From Spirochaetota bacterium (lineage in GTDB: Bacteria; Spirochaetota; Spirochaetia; DSM-27196; PWMO01), in the NCBI GenBank assembly GCA_009908925.1, contig JAAAOH010000114.1:1-21414 (forward strand): a stretch of 21,414 nt of DNA, in the 5' to 3' direction. Shown here piece after piece: positions 8,366 to 14,309 of this stretch; positions within the stretch are counted from its first letter, which is position 1, and every line of letters starts with the position of its first letter. The notes under the pieces were generated by a model. That model was not told the DNA's origin. It saw only the letters and a list, made by a program, of their open reading frames with translations, and made no database searches. The position numbers and the translations under genes were made by a program.

Positions 8366-8833
8366 CTACTTCAGCCGTTCCAGATCGTAGCGGTCTTTGG
8401 CAAGCCAGGCGTGCTTTCTACCGTCCTCCGCCAGCCGCTTGAAGAAATGGCCGGCGTCATTATTGGCGGCGGCGCCGGCAAGGACATCATAGACAGCGAC
8501 GAGCGCCTCTTCCCGCTCGAAAATGGTCCGAAGGAAATCGATATAATCCATTGATGCGTCGAATGAATACTCCACCTCCGACGACTCCAGGTCGCCAATC
8601 GAGCCGGCTTTGGTCTCGTCGAAGAGTTCCTCCGTATCAGCACGGGCGCGAAACTCTTCGAGCTCGTGAAGATGAGACTTTCCGTCTTCCATGAGGCTCG
8701 AAAGCAGGCGCTTCAACCCGATGTGGTCGGTAATCGCTGCGTATATGTCGTAGGTGTTGAGGTTTTCCCGTTCCAGCTGCTCTGCTCGATCGAGTGCTCG
8801 TTCTACCCCGTCCATCGTCGTTGGCTGCTCCAT
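8366..8833 (-). CDS. Ferritin-like / rubrerythrin-type four-helix protein
   Basis: 155 residues from ATG at 8833 (MEQPTTMDG); an internal ATG at 8815 would give 149. Two similar halves each form a helix pair: AEQLERENLNTYDIYAA with LLSSLMEDGKSHLHELEEF, then FLRTIFEREEALVAVYDVLAG with FFKRLAEDGRKHAWLAKDRY. This is the rubrerythrin or ferritin-like layout, but there is no C-terminal rubredoxin domain. In both halves the motif is EDGxxH, so the usual ExxH ligand position three before His is Gly, which puts diiron binding in doubt. Known relatives handle peroxide or iron in the cytoplasm. The open frame continues to 9139, but that part lies antisense to infC and is rejected. Confidence 0.75.
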   Translation of the reverse strand: MEQPTTMDGVERALDRAEQLERENLNTYDIYAAITDHIGLKRLLSSLMEDGKSHLHELEEFRARADTEELFDETKAGSIGDLESSEVEYSFDASMDYIDFLRTIFEREEALVAVYDVLAGAAANNDAGHFFKRLAEDGRKHAWLAKDRYDLERLK

Positions 8834-8859
8834 TCGGACTTGCCGTACATTGTTCCCAG

Positions 8860-8888
8860 ACAATACCTTCTCAGGTAACGAAGTACAA
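8860..8888 (-). promoter_or_regulatory. Candidate promoter for the ferritin-like gene
   Basis: Minus strand TTGTAC (8888-8883), 17 bases, TATTGT (8865-8860). The -10 matches 4 of 6 and the -35 about 3 of 6; spacing is ideal and it is placed about 27 bases before the ATG at 8833. It sits back to back with the infC promoter. Confidence 0.4.
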
Positions 8889-8892
8889 CCGT

Positions 8893-8921
8893 TTGACCTT
8901 TTCTCCCGGCGGTGATAGAGT
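8893..8921 (+). promoter_or_regulatory. Candidate sigma-70 promoter for infC-rpmI-rplT
   Basis: TTGACC (8893-8898), 17 bases, TAGAGT (8916-8921). Five of six -35 bases and four of six -10 bases match consensus. The predicted leader to the infC start is about 35 bases. Confidence 0.55.
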
Positions 8922-8963
8922 ACAGCCTCTACACGCAGGGGATCACGGTCCACAGGAGGCAGA

Positions 8964-9485
8964 TTGGCAGCGAAAGACCTACGAACGAACGAAGGTATTC
9001 GCGTTCGCGAAGTACGACTCATCGACGATGACACCGGAGAGCAGGCGATCGTCCCGACCACCGAGGCACTCAAACGTGCCCAGGAACGTGGCGTGGATCT
9101 CGTGGAAGTTGCTCCCCAGGCCAAACCCCCGGTGTGCAAACTGCTCGATTACGGCAAGTACAAGTTCGAGCAGGAAAAGAAAAACCGTGAGGCGAAGAAG
9201 AAGCAGAAGCTGGTCAAGCTGAAAGAGATCAGGATGCAGCCGAAGATCGAGTCGCACGATCTCCAGTTCAAGACCAAGCATATTCGCGAGTTTCTCGACG
9301 AAGGCTTCAAGGTGAAGGTAACGGTGCGATTCCGTGGACGCGAGATGGCGCACACCGAGATCGGCCGGCAGGTACTCGACCGCGTGCTCGAGAACCTCGG
9401 CGACGCCTATCACCTCGACAGGTCGCCTATGATGGAAGGGCGGTTCATGTCGATGATCGTCAGCCCTGCCTCGGCGAAGAAGTAG
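8964..9485 (+). CDS. infC: Translation initiation factor IF-3, TTG start
   Basis: 173 residues, normal length. Binds the 30S subunit, keeps subunits apart and checks the start codon. The N-terminal domain has the family pattern TNEGIRVREVRLID...VDLVEVAP, then PPVCKLLDYGKYKFEQ; a Lys/Glu-rich linker helix (EKKNREAKKKQK) leads to the C-terminal domain (KEIRMQPKIESHDLQFKTKH, GFKVKVTVRFRGREMAH). AGGAGG (8954-8959) is 4 bases before TTG, and no ATG or GTG exists in frame nearby, so TTG is the start. Rare infC start codons let IF-3 repress its own synthesis in E. coli (AUU); TTG may act likewise here. It leads rpmI and rplT, the universal order. Confidence 0.97.
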   Translation: MAAKDLRTNEGIRVREVRLIDDDTGEQAIVPTTEALKRAQERGVDLVEVAPQAKPPVCKLLDYGKYKFEQEKKNREAKKKQKLVKLKEIRMQPKIESHDLQFKTKHIREFLDEGFKVKVTVRFRGREMAHTEIGRQVLDRVLENLGDAYHLDRSPMMEGRFMSMIVSPASAKK

Positions 9486-9523
9486 AGTACACGCACGTCC
9501 CATAACAATGTAGGAGATACGGC

Positions 9524-9721
9524 ATGCCGAAGATGAAGACACGCAGAAGCGCCGCCAAGCGTTTTCGGGTAACGCCCACGGGCAAAGTGAAGTACAAGAA
9601 GCAGGGGCTCCGTCACATTCTTACCAAGAAGTCGCGTAAGCGAAAGCGGAATCTGCGCAAGACCGCCATTCTCAGCCCGGAAGAGGCCAAGCGGGCAAAG
9701 CAGCTCATTCCATACGGTTAG
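9524..9721 (+). CDS. rpmI: Large-subunit ribosomal protein L35 (bL35)
   Basis: 65 residues, the usual length. Highly basic with the family opening MPKMKTRRSAAKRFRVTPTG and later HILTKKSRKRKRNLRK; ends in the typical RAKQLIPYG. Start ATG follows TAGGAG with 7 bases between. It sits 38 bases after infC and 33 before rplT. Those short gaps hold no obvious leader structure of the kind to which L20 binds for autoregulation in some bacteria, so any such control is not visible here. Confidence 0.98.
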   Translation: MPKMKTRRSAAKRFRVTPTGKVKYKKQGLRHILTKKSRKRKRNLRKTAILSPEEAKRAKQLIPYG

Positions 9722-9754
9722 GGCGCACAGAGAAAAGAACAGGAGTCACGATAT

Positions 9755-10114
9755 ATGCCACGCGCAGTAGACGGAACACGACGTAAGGATCGACGAAACA
9801 AGATTCTCAAGCAGGCAAAGGGATACTGGGGCCGCCGGAGCAAGCTCCATCGCACGGCGAAGGATGCCGTAGCAAAGTCCTTACAGTATGCCTATCGCGA
9901 CCGCAGGGCCCGGAAGCGGGATTTCCGCAGACTCTGGGTCACTCGCATCTCGGCGGCCTGCCGCGCGGAGGGTTTGTCCTACTCCCGCTTCATCGAAGGT
10001 CTCAACAAGGCCGACATACAGGTTAACCGCAAGGCACTGTCCAACATGGCGATCGAAGATCCGTCGGCATTCAAGCAACTTGTCGAGACGGCCAGGAAAA
10101 ACGCCAACGTATGA
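9755..10114 (+). CDS. rplT: Large-subunit ribosomal protein L20 (bL20)
   Basis: 119 residues, the family length. Binds 23S rRNA early in 50S assembly. Family sequence throughout: MPRAVDGTRRKDRRNKILKQ, AKGYWGRRSKLHRTAKDAV, YAYRDRRARKRDFRRLW, RISAACRAEGLSYSRFI, NRKALSNMAIEDP. ACAGGAG precedes the ATG by 9 bases. The stop overlaps the start of the next gene (ATGA), so translation runs on into the coiled-coil and ZapA genes. Confidence 0.98.
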   Translation: MPRAVDGTRRKDRRNKILKQAKGYWGRRSKLHRTAKDAVAKSLQYAYRDRRARKRDFRRLWVTRISAACRAEGLSYSRFIEGLNKADIQVNRKALSNMAIEDPSAFKQLVETARKNANV

Positions 10115-10623
10115 TAACCCTCGATCAGATTCGAACGCTCGAGAAGAAGGTTCACGCCGCCGTCTCGCGCATCGCGGATCTGAAGCACGAGAACTCTGTC
10201 CTCAAGGAGAAGCTCGAGAGTTACGAGCAACGCATCAGCGAGCTCGAGGCAAAGATCTCGGACTTCAAGCAGGACCAGTCGGAGATCGAGCAGGGTATCC
10301 TCTCGGCGCTCGACCAACTGGACCAGCTCGAGGACGAAGTGCTCGACGGTTCGGCAGGGGACGACTCGGAGTCCCCGAGCGGTTCCGCCTCACCCGGCGG
10401 CACGCAGGATGCCGGCGCCCTCGGGCTCACGCCGGAGGGAACCGGCGCGCAGGAGGAGCCCCCGCCCTCACCCCCGCATGCCGGGGCCGCCGAAGCGGAA
10501 CCACAGCCGGCCGAGAAGGCGCCCGAGGACTCACCCGACGCTACGACCAACGAGCCCCGCTCCGGAGAGGAGTCGAGTGACGAGGAGAGCTCTGAAGATC
10601 GGGGTGAGCTGGACATCTTCTGA
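10111..10623 (+). CDS. Coiled-coil protein with acidic disordered tail, ZapB-like candidate
   Basis: 170 residues in two parts. Residues 1-75 are a heptad-rich coiled coil (IRTLEKKVHAAVSRIADL, ENSVLKEKLESYEQRISELE). Residues 76-170 are low complexity, rich in Glu, Asp, Pro, Ser and Gly, with no hydrophobic core, so likely disordered. ATG overlaps the rplT stop by four bases. The zapA gene begins 3 bases after its stop, and a short coiled coil next to ZapA suggests a ZapB-like partner that bundles ZapA at the division ring. That role is inference from form and position: ZapB is about 80 residues and lacks such a tail. Confidence 0.8.
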   Translation: MITLDQIRTLEKKVHAAVSRIADLKHENSVLKEKLESYEQRISELEAKISDFKQDQSEIEQGILSALDQLDQLEDEVLDGSAGDDSESPSGSASPGGTQDAGALGLTPEGTGAQEEPPPSPPHAGAAEAEPQPAEKAPEDSPDATTNEPRSGEESSDEESSEDRGELDIF

Positions 10624-10626
10624 TTC

Positions 10627-10926
10627 ATGCGCATCGAGTTGCTCGGGACGTCTTTTACCATACACACTGATGAAGACCCGAAACGACTGCGCGATATCGT
10701 CGATTACTATCGAACCAAGGTTCAGGAGATCCAGGGCTCGGTCTCGACCTCCGATCCCCTGAAAATCGCCATACTCGCCGGCCTTCTCTCGGTGGATGAG
10801 GTATTCAAGACCCGCGATTCCACCGTTGCGGAGGCCGCACCCGCTGACGAGGGCGGCGAGGCCGATCAGATCGAAGCCATCGCCGACAACCTTATTCACA
10901 CGCTCGATTCCTCACTCGAGGAGTAA
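10627..10926 (+). CDS. zapA: Cell division protein ZapA
   Basis: 99 residues, the usual size. ZapA binds and cross-links FtsZ filaments in the division ring. The N-terminal half has the family pattern: MRIELLGTSFTIHTDEDPKRL, then IVDYYRTKVQEIQ and DPLKIAILAGLLSVDEVF, where the KIA...L..D motif is typical of ZapA. The C-terminal third is an acidic helix. It starts 3 bases after the coiled-coil gene with no separate ribosome site of note, so coupling is likely. It appears to be the last gene of the infC transcript, since a new promoter begins 7 bases after its stop. Confidence 0.85.
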   Translation: MRIELLGTSFTIHTDEDPKRLRDIVDYYRTKVQEIQGSVSTSDPLKIAILAGLLSVDEVFKTRDSTVAEAAPADEGGEADQIEAIADNLIHTLDSSLEE

Positions 10927-10932
10927 GCCGTG

Positions 10933-10962
10933 TTGACACCGCTCTGAGCGGTGCCGTAGTAT
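10933..10962 (+). promoter_or_regulatory. Promoter with a palindromic operator-like spacer, ahead of PilZ gene
   Basis: TTGACA (10933-10938, perfect), 18 bases, TAGTAT (10957-10962, 4 of 6). The spacer carries the perfect inverted repeat CACCGCT-CTG-AGCGGTG (10937-10953), whose left arm covers the last two bases of the -35. No T run follows the repeat, so it is not a good terminator for zapA. The layout looks like a repressor site that would block RNA polymerase. Predicted start is near 10969. Confidence 0.6.
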
Positions 10963-10977
10963 TCGTGTCACAAGCCC

Positions 10978-11838
10978 ATGGCGATCAGCACCAGCCAGCA
11001 AATCGCCCGATACTATCAGCAGTATTCGGACGTCGACGTCACGTTCACCAAGGACGTAATAAAAGCCACTCTCCTCAATCCAAAGCAGGTATACCTCAAA
11101 TGTACGGGGTATCAGTGGCCGATCGTGGTGTACTCGGCGTCGATGACGGGAGCGAAGGTCATCGCGAACATGAAGACTTCGCTCTCGGAGGCAATAAAGA
11201 AATCGAACAACATGGTCTCGCTCCGTCTGAGCTTTCTGCAGCGCGACAAGTCGGACCCGCTTTCCTTCTTCGTCGGCGCCAAGATCGCCGGATACACGCC
11301 ATACGGACAGGAGAAGCCGGAGCTCTATTTTCTCACGCTCACCTACACGCAGCGCCCCCCGGACGATCTTATCGAGATCCTCGGCAGGCTGATCGATGCG
11401 AATACCAGCTCTGCCCGGCGCAAAGAAGAGCGCATCCCGGTGACTGCGGACAGTGCCCGCGCCATGGGGCTCAACCACAAGGACGCAATGGTGTACATCG
11501 ACGGGGTTCCGCGCAGATGCATTGTACGCGACGTATCCTTCGGTGGCGCAAAGGTGGTGATTCTCGGGCTGGCGAAGTTCCTCGTGAACAAGCAGGCGAA
11601 CCTGCGACTGACACTGACGGAAACCGACGAAGAAGTCGACGTGCCTGCCACCGTCGTTCGATTCGAGGCCGTTGAAGGCCGAAGCGACATTGCAGCCCTC
11701 GCGCTGCAGTTCGACGTCGAGACCATTCCCATGAAGTACAAGCTGATGATCTCCGGCTTTCTGAACTCGAACAAAGCCCGGACTCTCAGAAACCAGGAAG
11801 ACCCGGGCCAGACCCAGGACGAAAACGAATCACAATGA
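10978..11838 (+). CDS. PilZ-domain cyclic-di-GMP receptor, PlzA-like layout
   Basis: 286 residues, cytoplasmic. An N-terminal domain of about 140 residues precedes a PilZ domain carrying both cyclic-di-GMP-binding motifs: RxxxR at R148/R152 in RRKEER, and DxSxxG at D185/S187/G190 in DVSFGG. The C-terminal about 25 residues are polar. N-domain plus PilZ is the build of spirochaete PlzA-type proteins (PilZN3-PilZ), which affect motility in Borrelia; orthology is not tested. The ATG has no Shine-Dalgarno (ACAAGCCC before it) and lies only about 8 bases from the predicted transcription start, so the message may be leaderless. It overlaps the TPR gene by four bases. Confidence 0.85.
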   Translation: MAISTSQQIARYYQQYSDVDVTFTKDVIKATLLNPKQVYLKCTGYQWPIVVYSASMTGAKVIANMKTSLSEAIKKSNNMVSLRLSFLQRDKSDPLSFFVGAKIAGYTPYGQEKPELYFLTLTYTQRPPDDLIEILGRLIDANTSSARRKEERIPVTADSARAMGLNHKDAMVYIDGVPRRCIVRDVSFGGAKVVILGLAKFLVNKQANLRLTLTETDEEVDVPATVVRFEAVEGRSDIAALALQFDVETIPMKYKLMISGFLNSNKARTLRNQEDPGQTQDENESQ

Positions 11839-12977
11839 ACAACCAGGACAATCCATCCGAACACACTGAAAAGCGCGACCCTCTCGCCAATATCATCTAT
11901 ATCGCCGTACCGGAATCGCTGGAGCGGCACGTCGGTGAGCTCGAAATCGATCCCGAAATCATGCTTCCCGTCGAGGCGAGCGGCGGAACCGGAGACAAGT
12001 GGGATCCCTCGGACCTCAGCTGGGAGCAGATTATCGCCGCCATGCTCAAGATCCTCGCCTACAAACCCGATCACGAGCATGCCGACTACTACCGCCGCTT
12101 CGTTCTCGAGGCGCGACCCGACATTATTGAGGAGCTCACCGAGACCGGCGTGTTCAAAGCAAAGAACAAGGACTTCGACGTGGCCGAGGAGATCTTCCGG
12201 GCCCTCGCCGGGCTTCTGCCGGGGGACAGCCGGGTCGAGCTCAACATCGCCCTCCTCTACGAACAGCGGGCGGATGCAGCGGAATCCCGCGGCGATGACG
12301 AGGGTGCGCGTCGCTACGAGGATGCAGCCCTCGAGACCTACAACGGGCTGTTCGAAAAGGACGAGATCCTGCCCGAGGCCCATCTGAACGCGGCCCACTT
12401 CTACCTGAAACGCAGGAACTATGACCGGGCGCGCCTCCATCTGGAAAGCTACACCAATTCCGGCGATGACGAAGAGAAGATCAGTGAAGCCCGCTCGATC
12501 ATTAACGAGATCGATTCACAGAACCTCCTCGATACGCTCTTCAAGGAAGCCTACGACTTCATTCGAATGGGCAACGAAGAGGAAGGGATCCGTAAGGCAA
12601 GGCAGTTTCTGGAGTCGCACCCCGATGTGTGGAATGCCTGGTTTCTGCTCGGCTGGGCATACAGGCGACTGGAGATGTACGAGGAGGCCCGCGACGCCTT
12701 TCTCAAGGCCGAGGAGCGCGGATCGGATCATCCCGACACCCTCAATGAGCTGGCGATCTGCTACATGGAGCTGGGGGAGTACGAACACAGCAGGCGGCGG
12801 CTCGAAGACGCGCTCGGCAAAGAACCCACCAATACGAAGATCATGTCAAACCTGGGGATTCTGGCCCTGAAGCAGGGCAAGGTCGAGGAAGCCGAGGGTT
12901 TCTTCCACTCTGTACTCGATCTCGAGCCCGAGGATCCTATTGCCCGCGAGTACATGGACCGCCTGCAGTCCTCCTGA
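11835..12977 (+). CDS. Tetratricopeptide-repeat protein
   Basis: 380 residues, no signal peptide, acidic. Residues 1-65 have no clear fold; from about 110 on, helix pairs with TPR spacing follow: 113-130 (DFDVAEEIFRALAGLLPG), 134-175, 182-206 (EAHLNAAHFYLKRRNYDRAR), 233-262, 266-296 (WNAWFLLGWAYRRLEMYEEA), 302-330 and 335-368 (SNLGILALKQGKVEEAEGFF). TPRs form protein-binding scaffolds; no enzyme motif is seen. ATG overlaps the PilZ gene stop (ATGA), so the two are made together and may interact, linking the cyclic-di-GMP receptor to a target. That link, and any tie to the flagellins just downstream, is inference from position. Confidence 0.88.
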   Translation: MNNQDNPSEHTEKRDPLANIIYIAVPESLERHVGELEIDPEIMLPVEASGGTGDKWDPSDLSWEQIIAAMLKILAYKPDHEHADYYRRFVLEARPDIIEELTETGVFKAKNKDFDVAEEIFRALAGLLPGDSRVELNIALLYEQRADAAESRGDDEGARRYEDAALETYNGLFEKDEILPEAHLNAAHFYLKRRNYDRARLHLESYTNSGDDEEKISEARSIINEIDSQNLLDTLFKEAYDFIRMGNEEEGIRKARQFLESHPDVWNAWFLLGWAYRRLEMYEEARDAFLKAEERGSDHPDTLNELAICYMELGEYEHSRRRLEDALGKEPTNTKIMSNLGILALKQGKVEEAEGFFHSVLDLEPEDPIAREYMDRLQSS

Positions 12978-13037
12978 CCACCGCATCCCGCACCCTATCC
13001 GCACGAAATTTCTACCGATTAATCCGAAGACCCGCTA

Positions 13038-13065
13038 AAGGTTAAAGACCGGGGGGTCGAACCTT
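13038..13065 (+). promoter_or_regulatory. Inverted repeat between the TPR gene and flaB1
   Basis: AAGGTT (13038-13043) and GACC (13047-13050) pair with GGTC (13055-13058) and AACCTT (13060-13065) around a GGGG loop, with small internal bulges. No T run follows, so it is at best a weak terminator of the PilZ-TPR operon; it could equally be leader structure or an operator. Its right half contains GGTCGAACCT, which recurs before flaB2. Confidence 0.5.
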
Positions 13066-13191
13066 ATGAATAGGGAGAACTACCTGAATCGGCCTGCACC
13101 GCTTCACGGCCTATTCTCCCTTACTCTGAGTATCGGAGTATGAGAACTGAGCTTTAGAGGAGGTGGCAGCGAAAAAACAGGACGTCCATAC

Positions 13192-13209
13192 CCGGGCACG
13201 GATGCCCGG
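13192..13209 (+). promoter_or_regulatory. Stem-loop in the flaB1 leader, near the ribosome site
   Basis: CCGGGCA, loop CGGA, TGCCCGG: a perfect 7-bp stem ending 32 bases before the flaB1 ribosome site GGAGG (13242-13246). It may stabilise the message or influence ribosome access. The rest of 12978-13255 holds a further pairing pair (GAATAGG near 13068 with CCTATTC near 13110) and no gene. Confidence 0.5.
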
Positions 13210-13255
13210 CGCTCGTCGTTGACGGGCCTATGACTTTTCACGGAGGAAAAGCTAC

Positions 13256-14086
13256 ATGATTATTAATCACAACTTGAGCGCCATGTTCGCAGAGCGTGTG
13301 CGCGGCACGGTAACCAACCGTGTTCAGGGCAACATCGAGAAACTGAGCTCCGGACTGCGTATAAACCGCGCCGGCGACGATCCGGCAGGGCTCGCGGTCT
13401 CGGAGAAAATGCGGAGCCAGAATGCGTCGAACGGCGTCTCCTTCATTCAGGCCACCGAAGGCTACCTTCAGGAAACCCAGGACATCATGCACCGCATCCG
13501 CGAGCTGGCCGTCCAGTCTGCGAACGGCATCTACTCTTCCGAAGATCGAATGCAGATCCAGGTCGAGATTTCCCAGCTCGTGGACGAAGTCGACCGCATC
13601 GCGTCCCACGCGCAGTTCAACGGCATGAACCTCCTTACCGGACGGTTCGCACAGGACACCGGCGAGAACGTGGTCACCGCGTCGATGTACTTCCACATCG
13701 GTGCCAATATGGACCAGCGCGAGCGCGCCTACATCGGCACCATGACTGCCGAGGCCCTCGGCGTACGGGGAGCCGACGACGCTATTCTTTCGCTCTCCTC
13801 TCCCGACAACGCAAACAGGGCGATCGGCATCGTTGACGAAGCTCTGAAGGCCGTCAACAAGCAGCGCGCGGACCTCGGCGCCTATCAGAACCGCCTCGAG
13901 ATGGCCGTACAGGGCATCGACATCGCGGCGGAGAACCTGCAGGCCGCCGAGTCGCAGATTCGCGACGTGAACATGGCCAGCGAGGTCGTGGACTTCACCA
14001 GGAATCAGATCCTGATTCAGTCCGGCACGGCAATGCTCGCCCAGGCCAACACGATTCCGCAGTCCGTGTTGCAATTGCTGGGTTAG
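13256..14086 (+). CDS. flaB: Flagellin FlaB-type core filament protein, with 9-residue conserved deletion
   Basis: 276-residue flagellin of the periplasmic filament core. It opens MIINHNLSAMF with NIEKLSSGLRINRAGDDPAG (N-terminal D0/D1) and closes QAAESQIRDVNMASEVVDF...QANTIPQSVLQLLG (C-terminal D1/D0); no signal peptide, as flagellins leave by the type III path. There is no variable outer domain, normal in spirochaetes. Odd: after KMRSQ (residue 55) it goes straight to NASNGVSFIQ, while FlaB2 has ISGLNQAERNIQ there; nine residues of a near-universal flagellin segment are missing in frame. Start: GGAGG, 9 bases, ATG. The paralogue flaB2 follows 223 bases on. It may be altered in filament assembly or a minor core protein. 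Confidence 0.95.
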   Translation: MIINHNLSAMFAERVRGTVTNRVQGNIEKLSSGLRINRAGDDPAGLAVSEKMRSQNASNGVSFIQATEGYLQETQDIMHRIRELAVQSANGIYSSEDRMQIQVEISQLVDEVDRIASHAQFNGMNLLTGRFAQDTGENVVTASMYFHIGANMDQRERAYIGTMTAEALGVRGADDAILSLSSPDNANRAIGIVDEALKAVNKQRADLGAYQNRLEMAVQGIDIAAENLQAAESQIRDVNMASEVVDFTRNQILIQSGTAMLAQANTIPQSVLQLLG

Positions 14087-14100
14087 CGTAGTATTATATC

Positions 14101-14124
14101 TAGCGGTCCGGTCTCGGGCCGCTA
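14101..14124 (+). terminator. Weak terminator or attenuator after flaB1
   Basis: TAGCGGTCC, loop GGTCTC, GGGCCGCTA: a 9-bp stem with one G:U pair, 14 bases after the flaB1 stop. It is followed by CGATCTTTG rather than a proper T run, so termination would be partial; it may mainly protect the 3' end of the flaB1 message. Confidence 0.5.
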
Positions 14125-14172
14125 CGATCTTTGACAACACACCTCCTTGAATGTTGATAGTGGCGGGGTTTG

Positions 14173-14192
14173 CCGGTTCCCTCGGGAACCGG
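14173..14192 (+). promoter_or_regulatory. Perfect 8-bp stem-loop in the flaB2 leader
   Basis: CCGGTTCC, loop CTCG, GGAACCGG. It is directly followed by TCGAACCT, completing the GGTCGAACCT motif (14191-14200) that also occurs before flaB1. Confidence 0.6.
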
Positions 14193-14210
14193 TCGAACCT
14201 CGCTGCTTCT

Positions 14211-14255
14211 GAAGTCCGAACGGAGCGTGAACGTCGGCAGCGTTCGCGGGACTTC
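14211..14255 (+). promoter_or_regulatory. Long stem-loop in the flaB2 leader
   Basis: GAAGTCC-GAACG (14211-14222) pairs with CGTTC (14241-14245) and GGACTTC (14249-14255), leaving an 18-base loop and a 3-base bulge. With the two hairpins before it, it makes nearly all of the 223-base flaB1-flaB2 gap a chain of three structured RNA elements. The gap has no gene. Confidence 0.55.
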
Positions 14256-14309
14256 ATCGGCAGTTGAACGGGGCAAGGAAGCCTCGAATCATTCGTCAGG
14301 GAGGGATCT

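Noticed and set aside
8834..9139. N-terminal extension of about 100 residues on the ferritin-like gene
   Set aside because: It lies antisense to infC, is Arg/Ser-rich shadow sequence, and ferritin-like similarity starts only at MEQPTTMDG.
10927..10977. 6S RNA after zapA, as in E. coli
   Set aside because: The gap is only about 50 bases, too short for 6S RNA, and is taken up by a promoter.
11343..12440. 365-codon minus-strand open frame opposite the PilZ and TPR genes
   Set aside because: Shadow of two genes with recognisable domains; no domain of its own.
13156..13222. Small leader peptide (GTG at 13163, 19 codons) in the flaB1 leader
   Set aside because: The AGGAGG runs directly into the GTG with no spacing, so it is unlikely to be translated as such.
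14131..14160. TTGACA before flaB2 as a sigma-70 promoter
   Set aside because: The -35 is perfect, but at 17-18 bases the -10 is TTGATA or TGATAG; the better GATAGT needs a 19-base spacer.
14161..14174. TGGCGGGGTTTGCC, sigma-54-like site before flaB2
   Set aside because: The GG and GC elements are two bases too close for a -24/-12 promoter.
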